Assembly: GCA_014803435.1 (NCBI GenBank)
Contig: JACYFD010000001.1
Span: 558,001 to 622,000, forward strand
Reading direction: 5' to 3'
DNA from: Cellulosimicrobium terreum
GTDB lineage: Bacteria; Actinomycetota; Actinomycetes; Actinomycetales; Cellulomonadaceae
Length of the DNA: 64,000 bases
Part shown: piece after piece, positions 1 through 8,978 of the stretch
How positions within the stretch are numbered: the first letter of the stretch is position 1
Layout: each line of letters opens with the position of its first letter
Notes under the pieces: model-generated
What the model saw: only the letters and a program-made list of their open reading frames with translations
Database searches by the model: none
Told to the model about the DNA's origin: nothing
Program-made: the position numbers and the translations under genes

Positions 1-692
1 TGACCGAGTGCCTGCTGGTCACCGACATCACCCTGGCAGGGATCCGGGCGGTCGCGTCCGCGCCCGACGCGGGCGTGTGCGTGGGGCGACCCGTCGGCTC
101 GGCGCAGGTGCTCGTCAGCGCGCTGGACGACGACGGCGCGGCCACCGGCGCGCCCTCGGACGCGCCGGGGGTGCTGGGCGAGGTCCTGGTCAGCGCCGCG
201 CACCTCAAGGAGAGCTACGACCGGCGCTGGCTGACCGACGTCGCCGCCGAGCGGGACACCCCGCCGGGCCACTGGCACCGCACCGGGGACGTCGGGCACC
301 TGGACGACGACGGTCGGCTCTGGATCGAGGGCCGCCTCGCGCACGTGCTGACGACGGCACGGGGTCCGCTGGCTCCGGTCGGCCCGGAGCAGGCGGTCGA
401 GCGGGTCGACGGCGTGCGCCGCGCGGCCGTCGTCGGTGTGGGTCCCGCGGGGGTGCAGCAGGCGGTCGCGGTCGTCGAGTCGCTGCCGGCCGCGCGGCGC
501 CCGGGTCTGGCACCGACCGCGCTCGCCGAGGAGGTGCGCGCGGCGGCTGCCGACGGGTCGGTCGCGCTCGCGGCTGTGCTCGTGGTGCCCGAGCTGCCGA
601 CGGACGTGCGGCACAACTCCAAGATCGACCGGGCGCGGCTGGCCTCCTGGGCCGACGGGGTCCTGGCCGGCGGTCGGGTGGGTGCGCCGTGA
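1..692 (+). CDS. oleC: OleC-like acyl-AMP ligase, C-terminal part (5' end outside window)
   Basis: The reading frame is open from the first bases and stops at 690-692, giving about 229 residues of C-terminus. It starts in a segment reading TECLLVTD and contains HRTGDVGHLDDDGRLWIEGR, the hinge region typical of ANL-superfamily adenylating enzymes (acyl-CoA synthetases, fatty acyl-AMP ligases). The C-terminal lysine segment HNSKIDRARL is also present. The stop overlaps the GTG start of the next gene, which resembles OleD. In long-chain olefin biosynthesis OleC acts on the beta-hydroxy acid made by OleD, and in some actinobacteria OleC is fused behind the OleB hydrolase, so this could be the tail of such a fusion. 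The ANL assignment is firm; the Ole assignment rests on the neighbour. Confidence 0.7.
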   Translation, partial: TECLLVTDITLAGIRAVASAPDAGVCVGRPVGSAQVLVSALDDDGAATGAPSDAPGVLGEVLVSAAHLKESYDRRWLTDVAAERDTPPGHWHRTGDVGHLDDDGRLWIEGRLAHVLTTARGPLAPVGPEQAVERVDGVRRAAVVGVGPAGVQQAVAVVESLPAARRPGLAPTALAEEVRAAAADGSVALAAVLVVPELPTDVRHNSKIDRARLASWADGVLAGGRVGAP

Positions 693-1687
693 GGGTGCTG
701 GTCACGGGTGCCTCGGGGTTGCTCGGCGGCGCGGTCGCGCGGGTGCTGGCCGCCCGGGGCGACCAGGTGCGGACCTTCCAGCGGCGCCCGTCGGGGGTGA
801 CGGGCGTCGAGGACGCCGCCGGGTCGCTGGTCGATCCACGGGCCGTCGCCGCGGCCGTCACCGAGGTCGACGCCGTCGTCCACCTGGCCGCGAAGGTGTC
901 GCTGGCGGGCGACCCGGCCGAGTTCGCGGCCGTGAACGTGGAGGGGACCCGCACGCTGCTGGACGCGGCCGAACGGGCCGGGGTGCGGCGGTTCGTGCAG
1001 GTGTCCTCGCCGTCGGTGGCGCACCTCGGCGACTCGTTGGTGGGCGTCGGTGCGGTTCCGGCCGACCCGGAGCGCGCGCGCGGCGAGTACGCGCGGACCA
1101 AGGCGGCCGGGGAGCTGCTGGCGCTGGCGCGGGACGGGGAGGGCCTGCGGGGCATGAGGGTGACTGCGGTGCGCCCGCACGCGGTGTGGGGACCCGGTGA
1201 CACCCAGCTCGTCGAGCGCGTCGTAGCCCGCGCGGCCCGAGGCCGGCTGCCGCTGCTGGGGCACGGGGCCGCGCTCATCGACACCACCTACCTGGACAAC
1301 GCCGCCGACGGCATCGTCGCCGCGCTCGACCGGCTGGGCGACCCCGACTCCGTGGTGCGCGGGCGTGCCTACGTGCTGACCAACGGCGAGCCGCGTCCGG
1401 TGGCCGACCTGCTGACCGGGATCTGCCGGGCTGCCGGGGTCGCGCCGCCGCGTTGGCGGGTGCCGGCCGGGCTGGCCCGGACCGCGGGCGGGGCCGTCGA
1501 GGTGGTCTGGCGCGTGCGCCCCGGGGCCGACGAGCCGCCGATGACGCGCTTCCTCGCCGAACAGCTCTCCACCGCGCACTGGTTCGACCAGCGCGAGACC
1601 CGGGCCGATCTCCGGTGGACCCCGGCCGTCAGCCTCGACGAGGGGTTCCGCCGCCTCGCCGCCCACTACGGCGGCGCCACCGGCTGA
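689..1687 (+). CDS. oleD: NAD(P)-dependent epimerase / 3-beta-HSD-like reductase, probably OleD
   Basis: A 332-residue extended SDR protein. The N-terminus VLVTGASGLLGGAVA is the TGxxGxxG nucleotide-binding motif. A conserved Ser region (QVSSPSVAHL) is followed by the YxxxK pair in GEYARTKAAGELL. The C-terminal part (AHWFDQRETRADLRWTP) matches the 3-beta-HSD/OleD layout. I start at GTG 689, which overlaps the ligase stop (GTGA), so the two are probably translationally coupled. By family, OleD reduces the 2-alkyl-3-ketoacyl product of OleA to the beta-hydroxy acid that OleC uses. Steroid or sterol dehydrogenase is the alternative. Confidence 0.72.
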   Translation: MRVLVTGASGLLGGAVARVLAARGDQVRTFQRRPSGVTGVEDAAGSLVDPRAVAAAVTEVDAVVHLAAKVSLAGDPAEFAAVNVEGTRTLLDAAERAGVRRFVQVSSPSVAHLGDSLVGVGAVPADPERARGEYARTKAAGELLALARDGEGLRGMRVTAVRPHAVWGPGDTQLVERVVARAARGRLPLLGHGAALIDTTYLDNAADGIVAALDRLGDPDSVVRGRAYVLTNGEPRPVADLLTGICRAAGVAPPRWRVPAGLARTAGGAVEVVWRVRPGADEPPMTRFLAEQLSTAHWFDQRETRADLRWTPAVSLDEGFRRLAAHYGGATG

Positions 1688-1715
1688 CGCCGGACCAGGG
1701 CCATGCCCGCGATGG

Positions 1716-2993
1716 TCAGCGACGCACGGACAGGTCCACCCACACGAGCCGGTGGTCGCTGCTCGGGAACGGGTAGACCCCGGTGAGCCGGGACAGCGGG
1801 TCGGCCTGCACGGGCCAGAACACCCCGGCGTCGCGCACGCGCAGGTCGCGCGACGGCAGCACGTAGTCGGCGCGCAGGTTGCCGGGTGCGGTGTCCGCGA
1901 AGTCGGCGGTGTCGAGCGCGGGGTCGCCCCGGTGGGTCGCGTTGGCGCCGCCCTGGAGCGCGGCGGCCTCGACCGCGCCGTCGGACGTCGGCGCCGGGTC
2001 CTGGACGCGCCGGTTGTCGAGGAGCTGGTCGATCGCGGCGTCGACGGAGTCGCCGTCGAGCGGGTCCGCGTTCTGGTCGCCGACGACGACGAACGACTCG
2101 CTCGGTCGCAGCCCGCCGTGCCGGCCGTGGTCGTCGTAGACGTACCGGGACGACTTCCCGGGCGTGACGTAGTCCGACCAGAACCGGATCTCGTCGTGGT
2201 TGCGGCGCCCGTTGCGGTCCTCCGGGCCGTCGAACGTCGGCGGCGTCGGGTGGGACGCGAGCACGTGCACGGTCTCGCGCCCGACGCGCACCGGCACGTC
2301 CCAGTGCGACTTGCTGGACAGCCGCACCACGTCGAGCTCGTCCGGCGTGAACCAGTCCGCGGGCTCGGGCGTCGCCGGGTCGTCGGGCAGGAGCGCGCCC
2401 GGCATGTCCTTCCACAGGAAGTTCTGGAAGGTCCGCACGCCGCGCGTGTCGATCGGGTAGCGAGACAGCACGACCATCCCGTACTGGCCCTCGAACGCGC
2501 CGAACCCCAACGCGTCGTCCCCACCCCCGACGGTCCCGTCGTTGTTGAGGTCGAACCCGCTCGGGATCCCGGTGTTCGAGGGCGCGACGTAGGCGTACCG
2601 GTAGGTGATCGGCTTCGCCCCGCCCTGGCCGACCTCGAGATAGTTGTCGCGGAAGAGGTCGACCGCCTCGCGGCCCGGCACGTAGTCGAACTCGTTGAGG
2701 AGCACGACGTCGGGGCGTGCGCGCTGCAGCACCTCGGCGATCGTCGCGGCCTGCGCGTCGTCGGGCGTGGACAGGTCGGCGACGAGCTCGCCCTGCGCCG
2801 CCCGGTTGAGGCTCGCGTTGTACGTCGCGACCCGCAGCTCGGACCCCTTTCCGTGGCTCCCGCCGTGCCCGTGCCCGCTCGGCCCACCGTTCCCGGGATG
2901 CCCGACGGCGGCTCCCGCGGTCAGGCCGACCGTGCTCAGAGCAAGGCCGGCGACGAGTGCGGAAGCGAGGGCGGTCCGGCGTCTCGGGTTCAT
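1716..2993 (-). CDS. Secreted endonuclease/exonuclease/phosphatase family protein
   Basis: 425 residues. ATG 2993 opens a signal peptide (MNPRRRTALASALVAGLALS...AAVGHPG), and longer upstream starts would bury it. The mature part shows the EEP fold signatures: LRVATYNASLNRA near the N-terminus, a catalytic-type ...NEFDYVP Glu motif, VVVGDQNADPLDGDS (Asp/Asn) and a C-terminal SSDHRLVWVDL with the Asp-His pair. Secreted members hydrolyse phosphodiesters in nucleic acids or phosphomonoesters. The substrate cannot be read from sequence. A Gly/His-rich linker follows the signal peptide. It is convergent with oleD. Confidence 0.82.
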   Translation of the reverse strand: MNPRRRTALASALVAGLALSTVGLTAGAAVGHPGNGGPSGHGHGGSHGKGSELRVATYNASLNRAAQGELVADLSTPDDAQAATIAEVLQRARPDVVLLNEFDYVPGREAVDLFRDNYLEVGQGGAKPITYRYAYVAPSNTGIPSGFDLNNDGTVGGGDDALGFGAFEGQYGMVVLSRYPIDTRGVRTFQNFLWKDMPGALLPDDPATPEPADWFTPDELDVVRLSSKSHWDVPVRVGRETVHVLASHPTPPTFDGPEDRNGRRNHDEIRFWSDYVTPGKSSRYVYDDHGRHGGLRPSESFVVVGDQNADPLDGDSVDAAIDQLLDNRRVQDPAPTSDGAVEAAALQGGANATHRGDPALDTADFADTAPGNLRADYVLPSRDLRVRDAGVFWPVQADPLSRLTGVYPFPSSDHRLVWVDLSVRR

Positions 2994-3114
2994 GGTCCTC
3001 ACCCTAGGCACGCGCTGTGCGACCGGGAAGGGCTTCGCGGGTGCACGGTCGCCGAACGTCCGGTGACGGGGTGGACGACGCGCAGGTGTGGGCTGCCGGT
3101 GGCAACGTGGTCCC

Positions 3115-3960
3115 ATGGACGAGAACCGGAGCCCCGCGGTGGAGCCGGCGCCCCGCACGTATCCGCACGGCGTGCCGTGCTGGGTGGACACCGAGCAGCC
3201 CGACGTCGATGCGGCGCTCGCGTTCTACGGCGCGCTCCTCGGGTGGGAGTTCGAGGACCGGCTGCCGCCGGGCGCGGACGGACGCTACGTCGTCGCGTCC
3301 CTCGGCGGGCAGGACGTCGCGGCGATCGCGTCGGGGGAGGGCCCGCCGGCGTGGAACACCTACGTCGCGGTGGACGACGTCGACGCGTCGGCCCGCGGCG
3401 TGCCGGACCTGGGCGGGGTGGTGCTCGACGGCCCCACGACGGTCGGCCCGCCCGGCCGCATGGCCGTCGTGCGTGATCCGCAGGGCGCGGTGGCCCGGCT
3501 CTGGCAGCCCGGCACGCGGCTCGGTGCGCAGCGCGTCAACGAGTTCGGGGCGTGGAACTTCAGCAACCTGCTGACCCCGGACCCCGCGCGGGCGCTGCAC
3601 TTCTACGGCCCGCTGCTCGGCTGGGAGGTGAGCCCCGACCTCGGGGCCGGCATGGTGCGCGTTCCGGGGTACGGCGACCACCTCGCGCGGACGGCGGACC
3701 CGGGGATCCACGAGCGGCAGGCCTCCCTGCCGCCGGGGTTCGCTGACGTCGCGGCCGGCATCGAGCAGGCGGCCGGCCCGGCACGGTTCGTCGTGACGTT
3801 CGCGGTCGCGGACCGCGACGCGTCGGTCGCGGCCGCGGAGCGCGCGGGTGCGACGGTCCTGTCCACCGAGGAGGGCGACTGGGCGCGGGAGGCGGTGCTC
3901 CGCGACCCGCAGGGCGCCGAGCTCACGGTCTCGCAGTTCGCCCCGAAGCAGCCCGTCTGA
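3115..3960 (+). CDS. VOC-family protein with two glyoxalase-like domains
   Basis: 281 residues. The chosen ATG at 3115 begins MDENRSPAVEPAPRTYPHG. Two vicinal-oxygen-chelate modules lie in tandem. The first contains PCWVDTEQPDVDAALAFYGALLGWEFED; the second contains ALHFYGPLLGWEVSPDLGAG. Each ends with a RDPQGA strand (VRDPQGAVARLWQPG; LRDPQGAELTVSQF). The FYxxLLGWE motif is typical of actinobacterial VOC proteins annotated as glyoxalase/bleomycin-resistance or hydroxylase-like proteins. Substrate and metal use are unknown. It ends at a very strong hairpin. Confidence 0.85.
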   Translation: MDENRSPAVEPAPRTYPHGVPCWVDTEQPDVDAALAFYGALLGWEFEDRLPPGADGRYVVASLGGQDVAAIASGEGPPAWNTYVAVDDVDASARGVPDLGGVVLDGPTTVGPPGRMAVVRDPQGAVARLWQPGTRLGAQRVNEFGAWNFSNLLTPDPARALHFYGPLLGWEVSPDLGAGMVRVPGYGDHLARTADPGIHERQASLPPGFADVAAGIEQAAGPARFVVTFAVADRDASVAAAERAGATVLSTEEGDWAREAVLRDPQGAELTVSQFAPKQPV

Positions 3961-4024
3961 CTGCCGAACCCCGGGTTGCGCCCCGATCAGAGGATCGATC
4001 GGGGCGCACCCCGGGGTTCGGCAG
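3961..4024. terminator. Long bidirectional intrinsic terminator
   Basis: Two 28-base arms (3961-3988 and 3997-4024), beginning CTGCCGAACCCCGGG, form a near-perfect inverted repeat with one internal mismatch around a short AGAGGATC loop. It lies exactly between two convergent genes (stop at 3960; opposite-strand stop at 4055), so it probably terminates both. Confidence 0.85.
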
Positions 4025-4054
4025 GTCCACCGACGGCGGCTGAGACCGCAGCGG

Positions 4055-5995
4055 TCAGCGCCCCGCGAGGTGGTCGATCTCCTCGGTGAGGCGCTCGACG
4101 GTCGCGTCGTCGTCGACGAAACGCTCGACGAGCTTCTCGAGCGTCGACCACCGCTCGTGGTCCACCGCGCCGAGCAGCAGCAGGAGCTGCACCACGCTGA
4201 CGTCCTGGGCGGCGATCCGGGAGCGCAGCCCCTCGGTCGTGACGGTCACGACGACGGTCCGCTCGGCCGTCGCCTCGCCCCCCTCGCCGGTGGCCGTGGC
4301 GACGACGGTGTGCTCGCCGATCGCGAGGTCGGCGGCCGGGACGACCGCGCCGTTGTCGACGGGCTCCCCGTCGAGGGTGAGCGCCACGTCGTCGGCGTCG
4401 GTCGCGGACGCCGCGAGCACGACGTCCCCGCCCCGCTCGATCTGGGTGCCCTCGGCGGGGCTGACGACGGCGACCGTGGGCTCGGGAGCGGGCGCGGGCT
4501 CGACGACCTGGCCCTGCGCCTCCTTCCAGCCGATGAACGCGCCGGCGCGGTTGGTGATGATCCCGTCGACGCCGGCCTCGGTCAGGCGTGCCCAGTCCGC
4601 GGCGGAGTCCACCGTGTACGGCATGACGGCGATCCCGGCCGCGTTGAGGTCGGCGACGACGCCCGGCCGGGTCGCGAGCGCGTTCGCCGACGGGTTGTAC
4701 ATGACGGCACCGAGGTCCTCCGCGGTGGCGACGGGGTCGGCGTCGAGCGTGCCGCGCAGCAGCCCGCGCGGGATCTGGGGCGCGTGCTCGCGCGCGTACC
4801 GCAGCGCGTCCACGTCGAACGACTGCAGCACGACGCGGTCCTCGAGACCGGCGTCGACGATCATGTCGACGACGCGCTCCACCTCGGCCGACGTCTCCGG
4901 CCCCTTGATCTCGAGCAGCATCGTCGAGGTGCCGGAGCCCATGAGGTCGAGCATGTCGGCGAACGTCGGCAGCGGCTCGCCGACGAACGCTGGGCTGAAC
5001 CACGACCCGGCGTCGAGGCCCGTCAGGTACGACGACTCGAGGAGGGCGACGTCGCCCGTGCCGTCCGTCGTGCGGTCCACGGTCTGGTCGTGCGAGACCA
5101 CGGGGACGCCGTCGGCGGAGGTGTGCACGTCGATCTCCACGTACTCGGCGCCGGTGCGCATCCCCGCGGCGTACGCCGCGAGCGTGTTCTCGGGCGCGAC
5201 CGACGAGTAGCCGCGGTGCGCGACGGTGACGGGCAGCTCGCCGTCGTCGCCCACGTACGACGCGGGCTCGATCTCGGTGACCGTGACGTCGTCGATGCTC
5301 ACGGTCGCGCCGGCCATGACGAAGCCGAGGACGCCGTCGTCGGTGCGGTCGATGCGGCCCTCGAGGACGGGCTTCCCGTCGAGGCTCGACGTGACGTCGG
5401 CGCCCTGGACCTCGACCGAGAGCCGCACGTCGCGGCCCGTGGCCGCATCCGTCGCCGCGGAGCCGGTGTACGGGACGTTCCAGGCGTTCGCGGCCGTGCG
5501 CTGGGCGATCTCGACGCCGTTGCCCGCCGTCGTCGTGCTGCGCAGGACCGCCTGCCACCACGGCACGGAGCCGTCGGGCGCGACGTCGAGGAGGGCGCCC
5601 GCCCAGCGGGACGCGTTGTCGACGGACTCGAACCGCAGCGTCGCGTCGAGCCGGTAGTTCTCGACGGGCTCGCCGAACGTGATCCGCGCGGGCGCGGACG
5701 AGTCCGGTGCGTCGCCGACGAGGCGCCCGTCCCGCACCGTCCAGTCGCCGAGCACCGGCGTCCAGCCGTCGGGGAGCGCGTCGCCGTCGAACGTCTCGGC
5801 CAGCACGACGTCGCCGGGCTCGGCCGCCGCGGGCGGTGCCGTGGGCACGGTGGTGACCGTCGTCGCGACGGCGGTGGTGAGCGTCGTCGCGAGCAGCGCT
5901 CCCGCGACGGTGGCGGCCGTGGCTCGACGGGGGCGGTGCGGCGCGCGCGGGGTGGGTGCTGCGGTACGCCGTGGGCGGCGCGGAGCGGTCGACAT
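4055..5995 (-). CDS. Secreted glycerophosphodiester phosphodiesterase, multidomain
   Basis: 646 residues, ATG 5995 preceded by a GGAGGA ribosome site. Order: Arg/Pro-rich N-terminus with a secretion signal ending near AAAEPGD (about residue 58); a concanavalin-like or LamG-like domain (about 60-225, LAETFDGDALPDGW...); a GDPD TIM barrel (about 250-490) with VAHRGYSSVAPENT, YVEIDVHTSADGVPVVSHD and GVDGIITNRAG, i.e. the HRG..EN, ExD and H catalytic set; an Ig-like segment (about 505-590); and a short helical tail (about 592-646). GDPDs cleave glycerophosphodiesters to glycerol-3-phosphate plus alcohol. The export signal suggests scavenging of phospholipid headgroups or teichoic acid glycerol. 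Confidence 0.88.
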   Translation of the reverse strand: MSTAPRRPRRTAAPTPRAPHRPRRATAATVAGALLATTLTTAVATTVTTVPTAPPAAAEPGDVVLAETFDGDALPDGWTPVLGDWTVRDGRLVGDAPDSSAPARITFGEPVENYRLDATLRFESVDNASRWAGALLDVAPDGSVPWWQAVLRSTTTAGNGVEIAQRTAANAWNVPYTGSAATDAATGRDVRLSVEVQGADVTSSLDGKPVLEGRIDRTDDGVLGFVMAGATVSIDDVTVTEIEPASYVGDDGELPVTVAHRGYSSVAPENTLAAYAAGMRTGAEYVEIDVHTSADGVPVVSHDQTVDRTTDGTGDVALLESSYLTGLDAGSWFSPAFVGEPLPTFADMLDLMGSGTSTMLLEIKGPETSAEVERVVDMIVDAGLEDRVVLQSFDVDALRYAREHAPQIPRGLLRGTLDADPVATAEDLGAVMYNPSANALATRPGVVADLNAAGIAVMPYTVDSAADWARLTEAGVDGIITNRAGAFIGWKEAQGQVVEPAPAPEPTVAVVSPAEGTQIERGGDVVLAASATDADDVALTLDGEPVDNGAVVPAADLAIGEHTVVATATGEGGEATAERTVVVTVTTEGLRSRIAAQDVSVVQLLLLLGAVDHERWSTLEKLVERFVDDDATVERLTEEIDHLAGR

Positions 5996-6124
5996 GGTGT
6001 CCTCCGGAGCGGGCAGGGGATGGGTGCCCGCGCGACGCTAGGGAGACGGGGTGTCGTCCAGGTGGCGGGGGGACCAACCCCGCGCGTCGATCCGGTGGTC
6101 GGGCGCAGTCGGTACCCTGGCCCG

Positions 6125-6661
6125 ATGCCGACCGCAGCAGACCTCGCGCACGTGGTCGCCCCGACGCTGGAGAACACCCCGTACCGGATCGTCGACGCGC
6201 GCCCCGACGGGTTCGAGCTGCGCGCGGACCTCGCAGACGCCCGGTGGTGGGGCCTCCTCTCCCGCTCCGGGACGCGCACCGTGTTCTCCCACGTCGTCCG
6301 GGTGTCCGGCAGCGGGCGGTACAGGATCGAGCAGCGCAGCTACCGGCTCGACTGGCGGACCGGCCTGGACGGCTCTCTGGTGCCGTACGCCACGGCCGAC
6401 GTGCAGGTCACCCGCGGCCGGTCGTGGTCGTACCAGCGGCGGGTCGAGGTCGGGATGGACGACGACGGCCGCGTCGGCACGGTCGTCGACATCGACTTCA
6501 GCTCGGGCGAGGGCTCGCGCATCGTCACCGACGCCGCCCGGTCGCTCGGGATGAAGCGCGGCCTCACCGGGAGCGAGAAGGCCGGCGTGGTGGGAGCGGT
6601 CGTCGGCGGGATCGCGGCCCTCGGGGGCATCGTGATCGCGCTGGTGGTGGCCCTGGCCTGA
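6125..6661 (+). CDS. Hypothetical protein with C-terminal membrane segment
   Basis: 178 residues from ATG 6125. No recognised family. The soluble part is rich in Arg/Trp/Tyr (RYRIEQRSYRLDWRTGLDG) and predicted beta-rich. The C-terminus VVGGIAALGGIVIALVVALA is a single hydrophobic helix, so the protein is probably tail-anchored with its domain in the cytoplasm. It is convergent with the histidine phosphatase, only six bases apart. Confidence 0.7.
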   Translation: MPTAADLAHVVAPTLENTPYRIVDARPDGFELRADLADARWWGLLSRSGTRTVFSHVVRVSGSGRYRIEQRSYRLDWRTGLDGSLVPYATADVQVTRGRSWSYQRRVEVGMDDDGRVGTVVDIDFSSGEGSRIVTDAARSLGMKRGLTGSEKAGVVGAVVGGIAALGGIVIALVVALA

Positions 6662-6667
6662 CCGTCC

Positions 6668-7378
6668 TCAGCGCCGCGAGACGACCCCGGAGCCGACCGG
6701 TGTCGGATGGGCCGGCATCGGGCGAGCCGGCGCGGGGCGAGCCGCGACGGACCCGTGCCCGGCGACGTCGACCCCTGCACTGAGGACGGTGGGGACGCCG
6801 TCGCGCACCTCGACGGTGGAGACCGACGCGTTGGGCAGCGCGACGAGCCGCGTCGGGTCGAGCGTGGCGAGCCACGCGCCGAGCGTCAGCCCGTGCCCGA
6901 CGACGAGCACGTGCCGGTCGCGCGCCGCACCCGGGCGGGACGCGTCGTCGTGCGCCACCACGATCCGCGTGAACACGTCGCGCACGCGCGCCATGAACTC
7001 GGCGGCGGGCTCGCCCCCGCCCACGCCGGGGTGCGTGCCCGCGAGGACGCGCGGCACCAGCTCGGCCCACGGCTCGACGGCGTCGAGCTGTGACTCGGGG
7101 CGGCGCTCGTACGAGCCGAACGACAGCTCGCGCAGGTCGCGGTCCACCGTGAGCGGCAGGTCGGGGTGGTGCCGCAGGACCTCCATCGCCGTGAGGACGG
7201 CGCGGCCCTGCGGCGAGGAGTAGGCCGCCTCGAAGTCGTGCCGGGCGAGGTGCTGCGCGGTGACGCGCACACCCGCACGACCCGTGCGGGTCAGGGGTGA
7301 GTCGCACGCGCCCTGCATGTGGCGTCGTGCGTTGAGGTACGTCTGCCCGTGTCGTACGAGCGTGATGGTCAGGGTCAT
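6668..7378 (-). CDS. Histidine phosphatase family protein (phosphoglycerate-mutase-like)
   Basis: 236 residues. ATG 7378 gives MTLTITLVRHGQTYLNARRH, placing the LVRHGQT phosphohistidine motif close to the N-terminus as is normal. A second catalytic His lies in HVLVVGHGLTLGAWLATL. The intervening ELSFGSYERRPES carries the conserved Glu region. Size and motifs fit the branch-1 histidine phosphatases (broad phosphatases or cofactor-dependent mutases). Substrate cannot be inferred. The C-terminal 30 residues are Pro/Ala-rich (ARPAPARPMPAHPTP). Confidence 0.88.
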   Translation of the reverse strand: MTLTITLVRHGQTYLNARRHMQGACDSPLTRTGRAGVRVTAQHLARHDFEAAYSSPQGRAVLTAMEVLRHHPDLPLTVDRDLRELSFGSYERRPESQLDAVEPWAELVPRVLAGTHPGVGGGEPAAEFMARVRDVFTRIVVAHDDASRPGAARDRHVLVVGHGLTLGAWLATLDPTRLVALPNASVSTVEVRDGVPTVLSAGVDVAGHGSVAARPAPARPMPAHPTPVGSGVVSRR

Positions 7379-7521
7379 CGTCGCTGTGCCCTCCGGTCGT
7401 CCCGGTTCTCTGGTCACCGCAGACGGTAACGAGCCCGTGTTTCCGCACGGCTTCGGCGTGGCGACGGTCCGGTGAACACCCGGCGCACGGTACGGGTACG
7501 ACAGCCGCGACAGGTGGCAGG

Positions 7522-8901
7522 ATGTGCGCCGTGCTGCTCACTGCTCGAGTACCCCACGACCTGCTCGTCGACGCGCTGCGCGGGTCGGGGCACGACCTCG
7601 GCCGTATCGGACCGACCGACGAGCGCGGCTGGACGTTCGCCGACGTCGCGGTGCCGTCGGCGACGACCGGTCCCGCCTCGCCGCCGCGTCTCGCCGACGT
7701 CGTCGCCCGGGTCGACGTCCTCGTCCCTGGCGCGCCGTGGGTCGCGGTCCTCGATCCGTTCGAGCAGGAGACGGACGAGGCGGGCACCGCCCTCGTCGTG
7801 TTCCGCGACGACCGGGCCACGGCGCCGGTCGTCGCACGCTGGTCGGTGCTCGAGGACGAGCAGCTGCGGTGCCTCGACGACCCCGCCACCGTCGTCGACG
7901 CCGCCGCCCGTCTCACCGGCCAGGCGATCCCGAGGGGCACCGCCGTGGCGGCCCTGCGCGACGTCACGCAGTTCGAGCGGCTCGGCCCCACCCTGAACCA
8001 CGTGCTCGGGCTCCCCACCACCGAGCGGCCCGAGGGCGGGTCCGTCGCCTACCTCGTGCGCGCCGACCCGACCCTCGTGCGCGCTGCCGTCCGGGCGCAC
8101 GGGTCCGGCTGGCTGCGCGTGCTCGACGCGCGCACGAGCCTCCTCGTCACGTCGCTGTCCGGGACGGAGGTGCTGGACGCCGGGGGCGACGTCGCCCCCG
8201 GCTACCCCGAGGCCGTCCTCGCGGACCTGGACGTGCTGCAGGCCGTCGAGCGCAGGCTGGGCGCCGGCGACGCCGTCGTGCGGCTCGACCGGTCCGGCGA
8301 CCATGCGTGGTCCTGGGCACTCTCGACCCGGACGGCCGGGAGGACGGGCACGTCCCAGCGCTTCGGCAACTGGGACCCTGACTGGACCTTCCTCGACGAC
8401 GCCCAGGGCAGGTCGGGGGCAGTCGAGGCCTTCGAGTCCGCGTTCGGCGCCTCGCTCGAGCCCACGACGATGCGCGCCCTGCTCGACGCGCGGTCCTGGC
8501 CGCACGACCCCGTCGCCGAGCTCGCGCGCCAGCTGCGCGTCCCTCCGGCGGTGGCCGACGCGCTCGCGGACCCCGACAGGTTCCGCCACGGCACCGAGCA
8601 CCTCGCGCCGGTGTCGAGCACGGCCCCGCTGACCGAGCAGGAGCGGACAGCGCTCCGGGTCGGCGCCCCCGGCGGCGGCCTCCGCGCGGTCCGCGACCTG
8701 CTGCTCGTCGGGCTCGGCGTCCTCGCCGCGGTCGCCGGCGTCGTCCTCCTCGCGACGGGGGGCACCGTCGTCGGGGCCGACGCGACGCCCTGGTACTCCG
8801 GGCCGCTGCTCGTCGTCGGGCTGCTGCTCTCGATCAGCGGCCTCGCGGCCAGGTCCGAGCGGCGCAGCGCGCGGCGACGGTACCTGGGCAAGGCCGCCTG
8901 A
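7522..8901 (+). CDS. Hypothetical protein, soluble N-terminus plus two C-terminal TM helices
   Basis: 459 residues, not assigned to a family. About the first 390 residues are soluble and Asp/Arg-rich with no motif I recognise. Two hydrophobic helices follow near the C-terminus (LLLVGLGVLAAVAGVVLLATG and LLVVGLLLSISGLAA), ending in a basic tail (RSERRSARRRYLG). The topology suggests a large cytoplasmic domain anchored by a hairpin. It lies upstream of the MFS gene on the same strand. Confidence 0.7.
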   Translation: MCAVLLTARVPHDLLVDALRGSGHDLGRIGPTDERGWTFADVAVPSATTGPASPPRLADVVARVDVLVPGAPWVAVLDPFEQETDEAGTALVVFRDDRATAPVVARWSVLEDEQLRCLDDPATVVDAAARLTGQAIPRGTAVAALRDVTQFERLGPTLNHVLGLPTTERPEGGSVAYLVRADPTLVRAAVRAHGSGWLRVLDARTSLLVTSLSGTEVLDAGGDVAPGYPEAVLADLDVLQAVERRLGAGDAVVRLDRSGDHAWSWALSTRTAGRTGTSQRFGNWDPDWTFLDDAQGRSGAVEAFESAFGASLEPTTMRALLDARSWPHDPVAELARQLRVPPAVADALADPDRFRHGTEHLAPVSSTAPLTEQERTALRVGAPGGGLRAVRDLLLVGLGVLAAVAGVVLLATGGTVVGADATPWYSGPLLVVGLLLSISGLAARSERRSARRRYLGKAA

Positions 8902-8909
8902 CCCGACCT

Positions 8910-8939
8910 GATCGGCGTGCCGTCCCACGATCGGCGTGC
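8910..8939. repeat. Short direct repeat upstream of the MFS gene
   Basis: The 11-mer GATCGGCGTGC occurs at about 8910-8920 and again at 8929-8939, spaced by about two helical turns (19 bases), about 40 bases before the GTG start of the exporter. It could be a regulator-binding pair. Chance cannot be excluded. Confidence 0.35.
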
Positions 8940-8978
8940 GATGCTGCGACGAGCGAGCACCGCACCCGGGGAGGGGCC

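Noticed and set aside
215-2887. Long minus-strand frame across the OleC/OleD and nuclease genes
   Set aside because: Low-complexity Ser/Arg/Thr translation; the genuine genes on both strands explain the region.
3848-6124. Plus-strand frame extending upstream of the 6125 gene
   Set aside because: It overlaps the phosphodiesterase gene and lacks protein-like composition; the real start is ATG 6125.
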